Shown here in pieces: positions 23,150-34,578 of a stretch of DNA of 64,000 nt. The notes under the pieces were generated by a model. The model worked only from the letters and a program-made list of their open reading frames with translations, had not been told where the DNA came from and did no database searches. Position 1 is the first letter of the stretch; the number at the start of each line of letters is the position of its first letter. The translations under genes and the position numbers were made by a program. The stretch spans positions 12,292,648 through 12,356,647 of the forward strand of contig CM073329.1 of the NCBI GenBank assembly GCA_037043015.1, given 5' to 3'. This DNA is from Bryum argenteum. Its lineage: Eukaryota; Streptophyta; Bryopsida; Bryales; Bryaceae.

Positions 23150-23215
23150 TTTTTTTTTTCTCCTTCTCCACCAAGGAATGTGTGCACGCACACCCCTTGA
23201 AGGAAATCAACTACC
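22940..23215. repeat. Palindromic GC-rich repeats, inverted copies
   Basis: A composite copy (22,945-23,012) and two units in reverse orientation (23,047-23,105; 23,172-23,212), separated by poly-T (23,116-23,144). Together with the left-hand copies they form an inverted-repeat frame around the DUF3537 fragment. Confidence 0.7.
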
Positions 23216-23219
23216 CCTA

Positions 23220-24540
23220 GCTTAAAAAATTAAACAATCAATAAATTTAAAAAGTAAAAAATCAAGAAATTAAAAAGAATTGTATTATTTTGCGAGACAT
23301 AACAAGTATAAATTCAGTTTGAAGATTGTGCAACTATTGTTGATTTTTTAAAATAACTTAAAATTAAAAATTGTTCTAGACTTTAGCAAGATATAATAAA
23401 TATATTAGTTTAGAGATTTTGCAATTAACATGATTCACATGAAGTCATTTTAGGAAGTTTTAAATAAAATTTGAACATACCACAAAAGTAATAGAATTTA
23501 CCGAGACATAGACCATTGTATTCGTGATTCTTTAACTATTGAACATCTTTCACATGAGGTTATTTTTAAATTTGAACAAGTAAAAATTACTATGTTAGAC
23601 TATATTAATATTGACCATGATGATATTGTGTTTCAATGATATTCAAAGTTGCCACGGCTTGCACCACCACAACAAATTCTACAATTGACAAGGATTGGGA
23701 GAAGCACGGATGGTTTAATGATAGGATTGTTATGTTTGATTGATATATTTGAATTAGGTATCAAAAGTTTGGTTATGATATTATACATGTTTGATTATAG
23801 TATTATCATTAATAGTTTGATTATGGTCTTTCCTGTTATTACTTATTAGTTTCTTAAGTATGGTTATGAATTGTTTGTATAGATTTGCATATAATATAGA
23901 GCGAGATGCTCCATATTTTCTCGTTGAATAGTACATGTTGGCCTTATATCTCTTATAAAGTATATTTGTTTTATGAATGCCAAAAATAGTATATATAGAG
24001 CCATATGTATATGTACAACATGGAAGTTTACATGTGGTGCACAAAATACTAAAACAAATGTTGGCAATCTTTGAACATGATAATTTGGCAATGTTCTCAA
24101 AGCAATAAAACATGATTTGGCAAAAGATTTATTATTAATCAATAGTATTTTTCATTAGTTCAAGTTTAGTGCATGCACATTATGCACAATCTTACGGAAT
24201 TAGTGAAAATTATTCACTTATGTACACATTGAGAAACCAATATTCCATGATATTGTCACAAAAATATAGCAAAGAAAAAATAGGGATTTTTGGGATTTTT
24301 TTCCTTCCAAAAAACATTTCCGTTCAAAATCTTGTTGTTATTGAGTGCCAATTAGCGCACTTGGCCAAGTGCATAATTGCTTAATTGCATGTTAAATTGG
24401 TTTGAAAATTTGTTGACCATGACTTTGGATGTAAATCATTCTTTAAGTTCATATTGATTTTCTTTTGTCATTCTACTCTACCTTAGTGAGATAAATTCAC
24501 ATGATTCTATCATCCATGTTTCAAACAGACCATTTACATG
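23220..24540. other. Intergenic, very AT-rich
   Basis: No gene or element termini recognised. Confidence 0.4.
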
Positions 24541-24954
24541 AAGTAGGCCTGTGGGGTAAACGGGCAGTGAACAGAATGAATATGTAGCCCGTTTAAACAC
24601 AGCACTAAATTTGGCGGGGAAAGTCCCAGCGCCAAAAAAATACGGCGTTCGTCGCTAGCCGACGAGATCGTTCGTCGCTTTTTCGATGATCGTTACTCGC
24701 CGACGTGATCGTTCGTGGGTTTTTTGATGATTTCGTTCGCTGCCATTTCGCGTCGAAGAGGGTTAGAAGCGGGAGCATGAGGAAGAGAGTGGCGGGAACA
24801 ACAAGCCCGTTGTAGCTACTTCATCTCCTCTTGCCTGGCTTAAGATTAAACGAGAGTTCAAACGCATCTCTCACTTTGCTCGTAATTCCCCAGTTCCATC
24901 CGCTCAATTTCTTCGTTTCATGCCAATTTCTTCGTTTTCTCGATTAGCATCGCG
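24540..24954 (+). promoter_or_regulatory. HAT1 upstream region and 5' leader
   Basis: GC content rises from about 24,610, with repeated CGTCGC/GATCGTTCGTCG motifs (24,645-24,740). This fits a promoter/leader of the HAT1 gene. The transcription start was not identified. Confidence 0.4.
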
Positions 24955-24958
24955 ATGA
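24920..24958 (+). promoter_or_regulatory. Short uORF ending on the HAT1 start codon
   Basis: An ATG at 24,920 opens a 12-codon frame (MPISSFSRLASR) whose TGA overlaps the main start codon as ATGA (24,955-24,958). If it lies in the mRNA leader it could permit termination-coupled reinitiation or lower HAT1 translation. Confidence 0.5.
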
Positions 24959-27900
24959 GCCGGGACAAGAAGGTCGTACGCGCGGAGCCGGAGCCGGAGC
25001 CTGCCTCCGATGATCGAAGCAAGCGCCGCAAGTTGGACACACCCGCAGGTGCGCGCAATCGCCACACCTTCATTTCTCGTCGCTCGCCGCACCTTCCCTC
25101 CATTTTACCATTTTCGTAATCGTGCCAGTATCAATTCACTTGTGGAGGCTTTTGCTTTAGCATAATGTGCCACCTCGGTTGTTGCAATCCGTCGCAATGT
25201 AATGTGAATGTTGGTTTTTGCTTTAGCATAATGTACCACCTCGGTTGTTGCAATCCGTCGCAATGTAATGTGAATGTTGGTTCTGAAGGGACCGGATCGA
25301 TGCACCATTTCAAGTCAGTGTACCCTTGTTTTCTGAAGCTTATTTTAGTTGATAGCGAGGAGCTTTACGAACCCTAATTTTTTCTTATTGCACTGTACTC
25401 TTTGTTATGCGATTGGTAATTGACCTTGCTGACGAGGTGCTCTCTCATTCTCGGAGGGTTGAACATTATAGCTGAAGTGGTTTGTGCATTGTGTAGTGGC
25501 TGGGAAGTTTTGCAACGCAGACGAATCAATCACATTGCATCTTGGTGAGTCCATGGATATTTTCTACGTTTGTTGTTTGAGAGCAGTAAGACGCTACTCA
25601 TTACTGAGATTTATTACTGTAGTTTACTTGTGTCCACTAAGACCTTGGAAGGTGGGTCGTTATTTGGGAGAGTCGTAAGTGGTTGTTTCGATCCAATGCA
25701 GTCAGGACTGCCGCTGATCTAGATGGAGATGAGAAGGAGTTTTCATTTCCTCCCGAATTCACGGAGCGCTTTTTCGGGGAAGAAGCAAGAATCTACGGAT
25801 ACAAGGGACTGAAGGTCTCTACTGTTTCCTACTAACGTTTAAGAAGTTGCTATAACCTCTTCTCAAGTGAAAGAGATTAACATTACATGGTGCCTGCAGA
25901 TTGACGTGTGGCTTCACACTGTCTCCTTCTATGCTTATGCTAATATCCACTACGATGTGAAACTTCGGGTATGTCGTCTTTCAAGGTCAATTATGCTTAT
26001 GATTATATCCATGATCATGACGATTCTGACGTTTTATATGAGTTACCTGTACGCGGTTGTTGGCTAGTTCTTATTTGGTGTCTATTTGACCTCTTCAGGA
26101 TGGGGGACCTGGTAATCCAACTGCAGATTTGCCAGCGAAAATGAAGGTAAGGATATCTTACGTTTTCAACATACCAATGTTTTCTACAGGATGTGGTACA
26201 TATATGTCTAGTTCAGCATGTAGTATTGAACTTCCGTGTGCGTGGTGATGGTATAGGAAATCTTTGGTGAGGCACTCATAGACAATCGGGAAACTTTCAT
26301 GAATTCGCTACCCCAGTCCACGGATTCTTTCTTGTAAGTGCCCTTGCGATACTTTTGTCGCGTTGCTTTTTGACATACTTTCCAAGTATGTTTGTTTAAG
26401 GTATACACCTGGTCGAAAGCTGGTGTCGTCCTTGTTACTGCTCGCCAACAGATTGGATGGGTGGGCGTGACAGACAAATGATCAAGGAGGAGGGGACTGT
26501 TGTCGATTCCTGGCGAGCAGATGACGTTGCAAAATCAACAAAGGGCAAATTGTCTCAGGTAGGTATAATTGTTTACCCTTCACGAGCGCGTCTCCCTTCT
26601 GCATGGAAGTTTGTGGGTAGGTATCATTTGTGGCTGATTCTGGACGTTTACAACTCATATAGCATGAAGAGCATTTTTGATGAAGAGAATCTGAATGTTG
26701 CATGCTGATGTGCTCAGACTCCACAAACTGTGCTGCTGCTGGAATAATAGTGAATGGTTTTGATACTCTCCTTGTTGAGTCTTATCGTTAATCGTACATT
26801 CTGGCACTAACTTAATGTTCCTCGGTTCCAGATTGTGCGCATGGAGTTAAACGATGCTCGAGTGAGGAAGTTCTACAACTGTCTTGTACCGTTAATCTCC
26901 TTGTTTATTGAGGGTGAGTTGCATGTCGAGAGATTTATATCTGTTTCTTGTATCCAGCAATTCAATTTTGTTGTTCGCAGCATCCTTCAAGAATCTCAGG
27001 GATATTCGTTCTACCTTCTGAATCGAACTATGGTGTAGGTGGGCTTCCTATTGAAAGCGATGATCCTCGATGGGAAATCTATGTAACATTGGAAGGAGAA
27101 GGTCCAGAGATTGTAGTTACTGGTTTTTGCACAGTTTATCGCTTTTACAGCTATCCCGAGAGCACAAGGCTGAGAGTTAGTCAGGTTTGCAATTATATCC
27201 CGTTAACTCTCTTAAACTTCATGCAATTCTAACGACGTATTCTGTCTTCAGTTGGCTTCTCAGTGTTCAATTCTCCTTTTTGAGACCTCTCTCTTTTTGA
27301 ACAGATCCTGGTTCTCCCTCCCTATCAGGGAAAAGGATATGGGTACAGAATGTTGGAGACGATCCACAGAATAGCAATCGAACGCAACTGCTACGACATC
27401 ACATTCGAGGATCCTTCAGACAGTTTACAGGAGCTTCGTGACTGCGTTGATGTACAACGTCTTCTCCAGTTCCCTCCCGCAGTTGCAGCTCTGTCCTTGT
27501 GTGTAGCCAGAATCCGCAGCATGGCAAGCAATGAAGTGGAGGTTGCAACTACTTCAGGACAGGATGCTTCTAATGGCAAGAACAAGGCCTCGGATACAGG
27601 TGTTGATACGAGTTACAAGACCATACTGGTGCCTCCCCCAGCGTTGATAGACGAAGCAAGGAAGGCTTTGAAAATCAACAAGGGGCAAATGAAAAGGTGC
27701 TGGGAGTCTTTGCTGTTTCTGCAGTTAGGATCATCAGAGCCGGCCATTCAGGAGGCATTCAGGGAGCTTCTCGCGAAGAAGTCGCACGCTGAGCTCTTTT
27801 CGAAGAAAGACGAAGATGTTGGTCTTGGCAAGCAGATCGTTGACACAGACAATGATTATAACATCGATAAGACGTTTACTATGATGCGTTTCCGACAGCA

Positions 27901-28072
27901 GGACGTTCAGGACCCCGATGCCAATAATACCGTTGTGGATGCCAGTGATGAAGAGAAGAAGTTGGAGGCTTTGCAAGATCTTCTAGAAGAACGAGAGGTA
28001 GAGCTGCAAGCTGTGGCCGACAAAGTCTCATCAAGGTGTAAAAAGCTTGGCATCTCTGTGATAGTCAAGTAA
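24955..28072 (+). CDS. HAG2: Type B histone acetyltransferase HAT1/HAG2
   Basis: Acetylates newly made histone H4 (K5/K12 in characterised orthologues), usually with an RBBP/MSI-type WD40 partner, in cytoplasm and nucleus. Exons: 24955-25048, 25497-25544, 25702-25814, 25900-25968, 26099-26146, 26257-26333, 26420-26558, 26832-26913, 26958-27184, 27305-28072; phases close to 554 residues. Features: basic start with KRRK, Hat1 amino domain (ERFFGEEARIYGYKGLK, IDVWLHTVSFYAYANIHYDV), LVPLISLFIE, DDPRWEIYV, TVYRFYSYPESTRLRVSQ, acetyl-CoA motif A LVLPPYQGKGYGYRML, and the acidic ITFEDPSDSLQELRD that holds the presumed catalytic Glu/Asp. A coiled-coil, acidic tail follows. The exon 7 acceptor (GAAAG|C, 26,419) and exon 9 acceptor (TATCCAG|C) were chosen because they alone keep the frame. 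Confidence 0.92.
25154..25285 (+). repeat. 66-bp tandem duplication in HAT1 intron 1
   Basis: Two units starting GCTTTAGCATAATGT(G/A)CCAC at 25,154 and 25,220, nearly identical. Recent local duplication inside the first intron. Confidence 0.9.
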
Positions 28073-28676
28073 GCCCATGTGGTTGTATTTAGATAGTCAT
28101 GCTCGAGTATGTACTCCTTCTTATCAGTCAGGAATTTTTTGAGAACAATGAGAGTTGTAGTCAGCAGTGTGAAGTTCACTGTGCACGTACATGACTGGCA
28201 TAGCAGCCCAGGAATCATACCAGTTTTGGATTGTTCATCACAATGAAGCTGTTTTTGGTTTTCTATCTGTTAATATAATTTATCAATGTGGCATGAGATG
28301 ATTATTTTGAGTGAGAACGTGTGCGTTCATGGTCATTCCATGGAATACATTTGGTATATCACATCAGTTTCAGTTAGAATTCTTCATAATTGCAAATACT
28401 TATCATCTTCGTCCAGTAAGGTCTTGGAAGTGTTCGAGCTGCATTAACATCGTGATGATCAATACTCGTCACGACAATACACTTCCTTTTACGAGAGATC
28501 ATTCCGTTGCTTTGATATAGCACTTAAGAGAAGCTACCACACCTACACTATGCAATCAGCTATGTGTACTGTGAGGTTCCTCTATTTACGAAGTACATGC
28601 CGGTCCATGTTTGTGGTGGTGCTCCATGCGAATGTGGCATGTTGTTCGGGATGACTGACAATAGTGAGCAGGATTT

Positions 28677-28722
28677 ATCCCATATCGATGGGGGCGAGAA
28701 GGAGGACGTGCTTGGTATAATA
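28677..28722 (+). promoter_or_regulatory. U2 snRNA promoter: USE and TATA
   Basis: ATCCCATATCG (28,677-28,687) matches the plant upstream sequence element RTCCCACATCG with one change. TATAATA starts at 28,716, 38 nt after TCCC and 31 nt before the RNA start. This is the spacing of plant Pol II-type U-snRNA promoters; Pol III-type ones are about 10 bp shorter. Confidence 0.9.
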
Positions 28723-28746
28723 AGGTTGAGTTCGTACTGCAGGAGC

Positions 28747-28942
28747 ATACCTTTCTCGGCCTTTTGGCTAAGATCAAGTGTAGTATCTGTTCTTATCAGT
28801 TTAATATCTGATACGGGGATCATCGATCCCCATGATATTAATCTAATTTTTCTTGGGAGCGGGTCTACATGGCAGCTTGCTGCCTGGACCCGCGCGCGTC
28901 GCTTTGGTATTGCACTACCTCCTTGGCCGGCGCAGCCCTCCT
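28747..28942 (+). ncRNA. U2: U2 spliceosomal snRNA
   Basis: Starts ATACCTTTCTCGGCCTTTTG and continues as canonical plant U2 for about 65 nt, including the branch-point recognition sequence GTAGTA (28,780-28,785). Stem II shows a compensated GGGGATC/GATCCCC pairing. The Sm site AATTTTTC lies at 28,845-28,852, followed by stems III and IV (GGGTCTA..TGGACCC, CAGCTTGCTG). The end is set by the usual ~196-nt length and the downstream 3' box. All promoter parts are intact, so this looks like a functional gene. It pairs with intron branch points in the U2 snRNP. Confidence 0.95.
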
Positions 28943-28953
28943 TCCCTCCCTTC

Positions 28954-28968
28954 CAGGAGGGAGTCCAA
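28954..28968 (+). terminator. Plant snRNA 3' box
   Basis: CAGGAGGGAGTCCAA fits the plant 3'-end formation signal CA(N)3-10AGTNNAA and lies about 12 nt beyond the mature U2 end. Confidence 0.85.
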
Positions 28969-28974
28969 TTCAAA

Positions 28975-29900
28975 CCCTAAACAGGAACAGTTCGATCTGA
29001 TACTTGAGCACTGAAATACTGTGTATAACTGCGACGCCCCTCGCAATTGTTAATTGTAAATAGACAAACGAAGTGCCTTCCTGGCAATCGAAGGCAAAGC
29101 CCGTGCCCAAGGGTGTGCCGTAATGCGCATTCGTTACAGTATGATTTGAAAGCTAAATCTGGAGCGAGAATGTGCCAACCCAGTTGTATGAAGTCATCAA
29201 ACTTTCAAGGTTTGCCTTTGTATACTCTGTTGGAGACTTTGCCTTCATTTCCTCTGTTGGAGGCTTCGCCTCCATGTATTTTGTGGGTAACCTAAAAATT
29301 TGTATTAGGTGATACCAAAAATTTTCGTGTATACACGCGTACTAAATTGAATCATGCAGATTATTTTTGACTAAGTTGAGTACTGCATTCCTCTACATTA
29401 TTAGCTCGAGCTCACAAAATTGGAATTTAAGTACGATATGGAAACAAGGGCATACAGTCAAAACCCTCCACCTAGCATTCAAGCAGATCAGACGAAGGGC
29501 GTTCCTGTTTGCATCGACGTCTTTAACGTTCATTACCCCCATTACCTTCCGGCCATGTTCTCTAAATTGGTACGAAAACAGTGCTTCATTAGAAATTGAA
29601 AGCACCATAAACTATTCATTCGACAATGACCTGACTTGTAAGAAGGTCTCATATTGTTTGTATACACATTTCTTGAAAAACAGATATACGTCACTTTGCT
29701 TGGTATCTTGAAAAACATCAACGTCGGAGAAAAGTTCCATCTCGTTCGAGGACTGCAACATCTCGTACTCGACGTTGATAGAGCTTCGAACAGGCTGGGT
29801 GTGCATGTTCCCATAGAGCAGTCTTCACAATGTTGCACACATGAGACGCTAAAATTGGGCAAAACAAGTGAACTCATCTACCAATCTGCTTCCCGGTCAG
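28975..29900. other. Intergenic between U2 and LAS1
   Basis: No gene recognised. Includes a short internal repeat (CTCTGTTGGAGACTTTGCCT / CTCTGTTGGAGGCTTCGCCT, 29,226-29,275). Part should be the LAS1 3' UTR. Confidence 0.4.
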
Positions 29901-29906
29901 ACCTTG

Positions 29907-32900
29907 TTAGAGCACACGAATTGCTGCCTGCAAACTGGGCAGCTCCTGAAGACCACCCATTTGCAAAACACCTCGCTGCAACAAACACCCTTGCCATGTA
30001 ACAGTGGTCACTTCTGGCTTCGAACCAAAGCTCATCGTATACTCCATGCCGCCATCGAATGTGTCGGCAACAGCATCTTCATCGCCTTCGAATGTGTCGG
30101 CAGCAACAGTATCTTCATCAACATCTTCATCCATAGGATCAACAGCAGCACATGTTTCATCCGTGGTAGTTTTGGGTTCATCATCCATGAGCTGATCATC
30201 GACTCTTACTCTTTTAGAATCAGTTTCGAGTTCGGACTCTTCCGGTGCTTTCCTCTTCAACTCTGGATCGCTGAAAAGAGAAGACAAACTCATGTCGGTA
30301 GAACGAACTTCAGGAGAAAGATCTGTATCCCTTGTTTCGGCTTTCAAGTCAAACTGGGGAATAATTGATTCGTGGCCGAATGCAGATGGAATCATTCCAA
30401 TTGCACATGGGGTCCACGTCTTCGCCTTCGACCAAGGTCCAGCAGCTGCTGCTGATGATTTCATTGCGTCCCTCAACTTTACATCGGCAATATATTTGGC
30501 TATCGACATCTGCCATACAAAAACACCCAAGTCAGTAAACATAGCACCTCAAACCCTTAACAGAAAAATGTGATCATGTGGGAAGCATGACAATCAATTT
30601 ACTAATCAGATATGTCACCTGTTGCAATTCCCGAGCTTCCACGAATGCAGTATCCACAGTCAACTCCCCATCTGCATCATTTCGAATACTGCAAGGCACA
30701 AGTGAACTAGATTACAGACTTGGTAATTGCAGTTACAAGCCACTTCTTCATACTACCTGCAAACAAAGGAACACACAGGCTGAGATTGATATACGAATGT
30801 ACCTGTCTGATTTATGCTCCCTCCCAGTTTCCTCGAACTCCGGGGATAATGATAGACTACACTTTGCGAGCAATTCAGCACGGCGACGGAAGGAGCTATC
30901 ATTGACCAGAGGCGAAAGATGAGAGACGAGCTTCAGGAGATATTCCCCATCAATCCTGCTGCGCATACACAAATGAGCGAGCTCTTTCAAGGTCTCTTGA
31001 GGGAACACTGCATGCATCTGCACGTTGGCACCTGTTTCGATGAACTTCGGCAAACCAACTTCTGCTTTCTGTTTCTTCGAGAGAGCAGAAGATTGATCAA
31101 GAATCCAAGTTGCCCACTCCACAAGCTCCTCTTTGAGGATTGCCGTCTTCGACGGGGCTATCAGGGCTTTAATGATGCTCGAGAGAAGAAGAGCAGGCAG
31201 CTGAGGCATGTGCTCTGCCAATTGAACGCAAGTGTGTTTCCAAGCAGCTACAGAGTTGTCCTCCCGTACCATGCCAGCATCTGAAGACGAAGAATCTGAA
31301 ACCTCTTCGTTATCACTGCTACTTCGATCAATCAGTGACGACTCCCTGCTGGGTGATGGAGAGCTGCAACTCGGATTTAGATCATGAACTAACAGGCCTT
31401 CGTTCACTAGCAGCGAAATCAATTCAGAGCTTCCAGAATGTGTCCGCTCCAGTAGCTCCCTTAATAGAGCTTGTTGTTGTCTCTTTGCGCCTGCGTATGA
31501 AAACGTCAAATACTTAGGAAGTCCACGAGCTAGTGAGAATGATGTTAACAGCGAAGGAATGTATTGCAACTACCTTCTTCGATAACAATCACTTCATTCT
31601 TTATTCCGGAAGGGTTAGAACTGCAGTAGTACCTGAAAATTTCATTAGCGCAAGGACAAGTAACATGCCACAGGAACTTCAGAGATGATATGTGCTTTGA
31701 GGTTTACACTTGGGCGTACCTTTAAGTGCACGCTTAAGAGCCAGTCTTTGTTGTTTGTTCTCGTGTCCCTTAGTCTCCTTACTGAGCAATTTCTGCTGTG
31801 TTACCATAATTTCAAACACCACTTGGGCATGTTCGAGAAGTTTAGTCTTCAGAGTGGCTTGAGTGTTGGGCAACAGGAGGTCCTGCTCCACCCAGTAATT
31901 TCTTTGCAACCATTCAAGCGCCTGAGAGTCATTACAATATCAACAAATGAGATAACATCCTTCCATAGCCAAAACTATCACAAAAAGCAGATCATGTGGT
32001 ATCACAACCAGCGGATAGTAAGAGTACCTGTTTGCTTGCATGCCGCACAAGAGGTAGCGATGGAAGCTCGTTATGTGAAGTCTCTGTTGAAAAACGTGAT
32101 AAAGAAGTAAGTGTTTGTAACGAGAAAGCGTAAGCCTTCGCTTGCAAAAGAAACAGAAAAACGCAAAGGTGATCGCAGATAATCAAACCAACACAGAACT
32201 CGCTGAGTTTCTAAGAGTACTCGGATGAAAGGAATTTGATGCGAACCATGGCGAATATCAACAAATGCACGCGGAAGGCCAGCATCCTCAGCCCTGTTCG
32301 CTACAGAGGCTGTATTGCGTCTTGCATTTTGGTCAACCACTCCATTCACCAATCTGAAAACCAACCAGTCTGTATCTTAGACAAAATAAGAATGACTAGA
32401 TTGTATGGGAAACTGCAATGAAGGTAAAAAATAGACATAGATGTACGTATATGCTTTAACTTACTGAATGCACTCAGATAACACATCACAGTCGATAATC
32501 AAACAGGTGCAGTACTTTAATGATCCATGGGAGCTGAGAACCTCACCTCATGATCGCCATGGCGTACATCATTCGAAGCATTTCTCCAGGTAACGCTATA
32601 CTAGGAGATACGTCTGTGCTGCAAAATACAACACGAGAAGCAAAGCCATGAGAATTGGGATGAGAAAGCCAGCCTCTGAAAAAGCAAAGAATCGAGGTTG
32701 ATTTGATACTTCATATATGGATCTCGTTGCTGTATGCTGATAAGTTCCGCGGTGATTTCCACCGCCACCGGTAGGCCTCCCCTGCTCTGCCATGCTGCAA
32801 CCTACAAACAAACAAAGACCGAAAAGCTAACTCAATGCAATCACCAATGTACAAAAGCATATTTGGGCATTTTCGAAAATCACAATCAAGATCTACACCC

Positions 32901-33054
32901 AAGAGAAGAGAACAAAGACCAAGCAAGGCAACTAAGTAGTCAGCAAGCTTACCCTGTCCAGAGCTTCAGCAACTTGGACAGGCTCATTGGAAAAGAAGCA
33001 GCAGCGCACATGATGCCACTGCTGCCAACTCTCCCAAGGCACCTGTCGCATCAT
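29907..33054 (-). CDS. LAS1: LAS1-like ribosome biogenesis protein
   Basis: Las1 family; in yeast and animals it is the HEPN-type endonuclease that cuts ITS2 during 60S subunit maturation, working with the Grc3/NOL9 kinase. Exons: 33054-32953, 32801-32710, 32618-32547, 32353-32247, 32083-32028, 31921-31710, 31632-31574, 31490-30803, 30688-30619, 30509-29907; phases close to 686 residues. Family marks: VPWESWQQWHHVR, AAWQSRGGLPVAVEITAELI, ALPGEMLRMMYAMAIMRLVN, GLPRAFVDIRHETSHNELPS followed by LPLVRHASKQALEWLQRNYW. RHETSH is the HEPN active-site motif (RxxxxH: R and H visible). The carboxy half has low-complexity Ser/acidic segments with a small internal repeat (DTFEGDED.. / DTFDGG). The exon 6 donor (CCCAA|GTGTAA) was chosen for phase; AAAG|GTACG is a frame-breaking alternative. 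Confidence 0.9.
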
Positions 33055-33239
33055 CTCGATGAAAAACCTCCCCAACTTCACGCAAACTCCCGGACTATAG
33101 AAAGCCGATGCTTCTTCACGATAACAATAGGCAGCATGCTCTGCTAGAAAGCGAACGTAACACTTTGCTCACTCCCTGCCGATGGTTGAGAACTGACCGG
33201 ATAGACTTCATGAGAAACAGAATAAGGTTCAAGAAACGA

Positions 33240-33820
33240 TGACAAATTCCAGATAGATATCTTACATGGGCTGCGCAAGGCATCTGAGATCAAAACTTCG
33301 TCCGGACGTACCTCAACATATGACTCTAATCCCAACAAACCCTAATACTGAAAAACGAATTAGTTACCTGTAGAAGGGTACCAACTTCAGGCTTAGGCTG
33401 AGCTGAATCAAGAATCTCCATTAACTGTGCCCTGTAACACGTTCACATTTTTATGATCATTCAGCGGCATTGAAACGCACCACCTACTTCGAATAATTCC
33501 ACACTTACAAGATAAGAAGTTCTATAAAAAACACCATACTCGTCATGTTTCCATTGCAGATACTTCAACGAAGGTCAACAGACTTTGATACTAGACTTTG
33601 ACCTCTCACGACCTAATATGAATTCGGCGACGGACAACCCCACGAAGGGCCACGCATACTGGCACAGCAAATTGCTCATGGAGAGCACAAACCCTGCGGC
33701 CGATGAAAATGCCGAATAGATATCTTACAGGTATCTAGGATCAAAACTTCGTCCAGACGTACCTCAACACGTGACTCTAATTCCTAACATTCAAAATTCG
33801 CCGAACCCTAAAATAAAAGA
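33240..33820. repeat. Duplicated ~90-bp segment upstream of LAS1
   Basis: 'ATCAAAACTTCGTCC(G/A)GACG' with flanking AGATATCTTACA and CGTGACTCTAAT-like sequence occurs at about 33,255-33,345 and again at 33,717-33,800, in the same orientation. Non-coding; may duplicate part of the LAS1 leader/promoter. Confidence 0.75.
33368..33421 (-). CDS. Possible upstream coding exon of LAS1
   Basis: An ATG-initiated 18-codon block, MEILDSAQPKPEVGTLLQ, is bounded by a good acceptor (GTTACAG|GG) upstream and a good donor (CAG|GTAACT) downstream. It lies just upstream of the LAS1 exon 1 used here. Joining it in phase 0 needs a weak acceptor (GTGAAG|TTGGGG, about 33,073) that would extend LAS1 at the amino end. 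Otherwise it is a 5' leader exon with its own ATG. Confidence 0.4.
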
Positions 33821-34354
33821 ATGAACTAAAAACCTGGTGATACTGAAGAAGTACAAGGTCAACAATCAGCAATGCAAGGAAGGTGAACCTCAATCAGGTT
33901 CGAATTGAACCGAAACCCTAAACCTCAGTCTCAGAATACGAAGTGAGCTCATATCAAGCGATAATATAAAAAACGAAACGAATTCCAGCACAGGGAAAGG
34001 AAAGGAAAGGACGTGCAACGAGGATTAGGTACCGGACGACGAAAGAAGGTTGTGAGAATTGCACGCCCCCAAAAGTTCGAATTATAATCTGAAAAGCAGA
34101 AGGGACTGATCCAGGCGTGAAAGACTTGTAAACGAATGAGAAAATTGTATTGACTTGCCTGTGAATCGTGGAATAGCTTGAGATCTTGTTGCGGTCACCA
34201 TGCTCGCCGTCGTGTTCATGTCGAAAAGCACAGAGCGTGCTTCATGTACGCGCTTGGACGCATACAAACGCCTTGATACGGATATGGAATGCTATATATA
34301 CGGTTCGTATGTATTTTGTGACCGTATACATGTGCCGTTTTAGCAGGTTAGGGT

Positions 34355-34450
34355 CGGCAGAAAACCAATGTGATTACGGTGTGAGCGGTGAGCGGTGAGC
34401 CGTGAGCCGTGAGCAGATTTTCCATGAGCAGTGAGCAGATTTTGAGGGAA
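34355..34450 (+). repeat. TGAGC(G/C)G short tandem repeat
   Basis: About eight units of (A/G)GTGAGC(G/C)G and CATGAGCAGTGAGCAGATTTT. An inverted relative with the same GAGCAGATTTT block lies at 43,310-43,380. Both are next to a GGCAGAAAACCA motif. Confidence 0.7.
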
Positions 34451-34578
34451 TATTCTAGTCCAAAAGAGAATATTAGTTGATTTTGTGTACCCCTAAAGCC
34501 GTGGGAAAGGTGCCGATACATAAGATTTTAGACCCTACAACCGTGGTGAATTGGACTTTTCTGGTGTTTGGCTCTTAA

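Noticed and set aside
25105-25313. Minus-strand frames with a duplicated peptide
   Set aside because: They are the 66-bp tandem duplication within HAT1 intron 1.
26401-26451. Reading the HAT1 frame from the acceptor TTTAAG at 26,400
   Set aside because: It leads to an in-frame TGA near 26,470 or would require a 40-bp intron; the acceptor at 26,419 keeps the frame.
28560-28980. Protein frames of ~138 codons on both strands
   Set aside because: They overlap the U2 snRNA gene and its promoter, which explain the conservation.
34082-34267. Small minus-strand gene upstream of LAS1
   Set aside because: A 61-codon frame without recognisable features, in the likely promoter/leader of LAS1.
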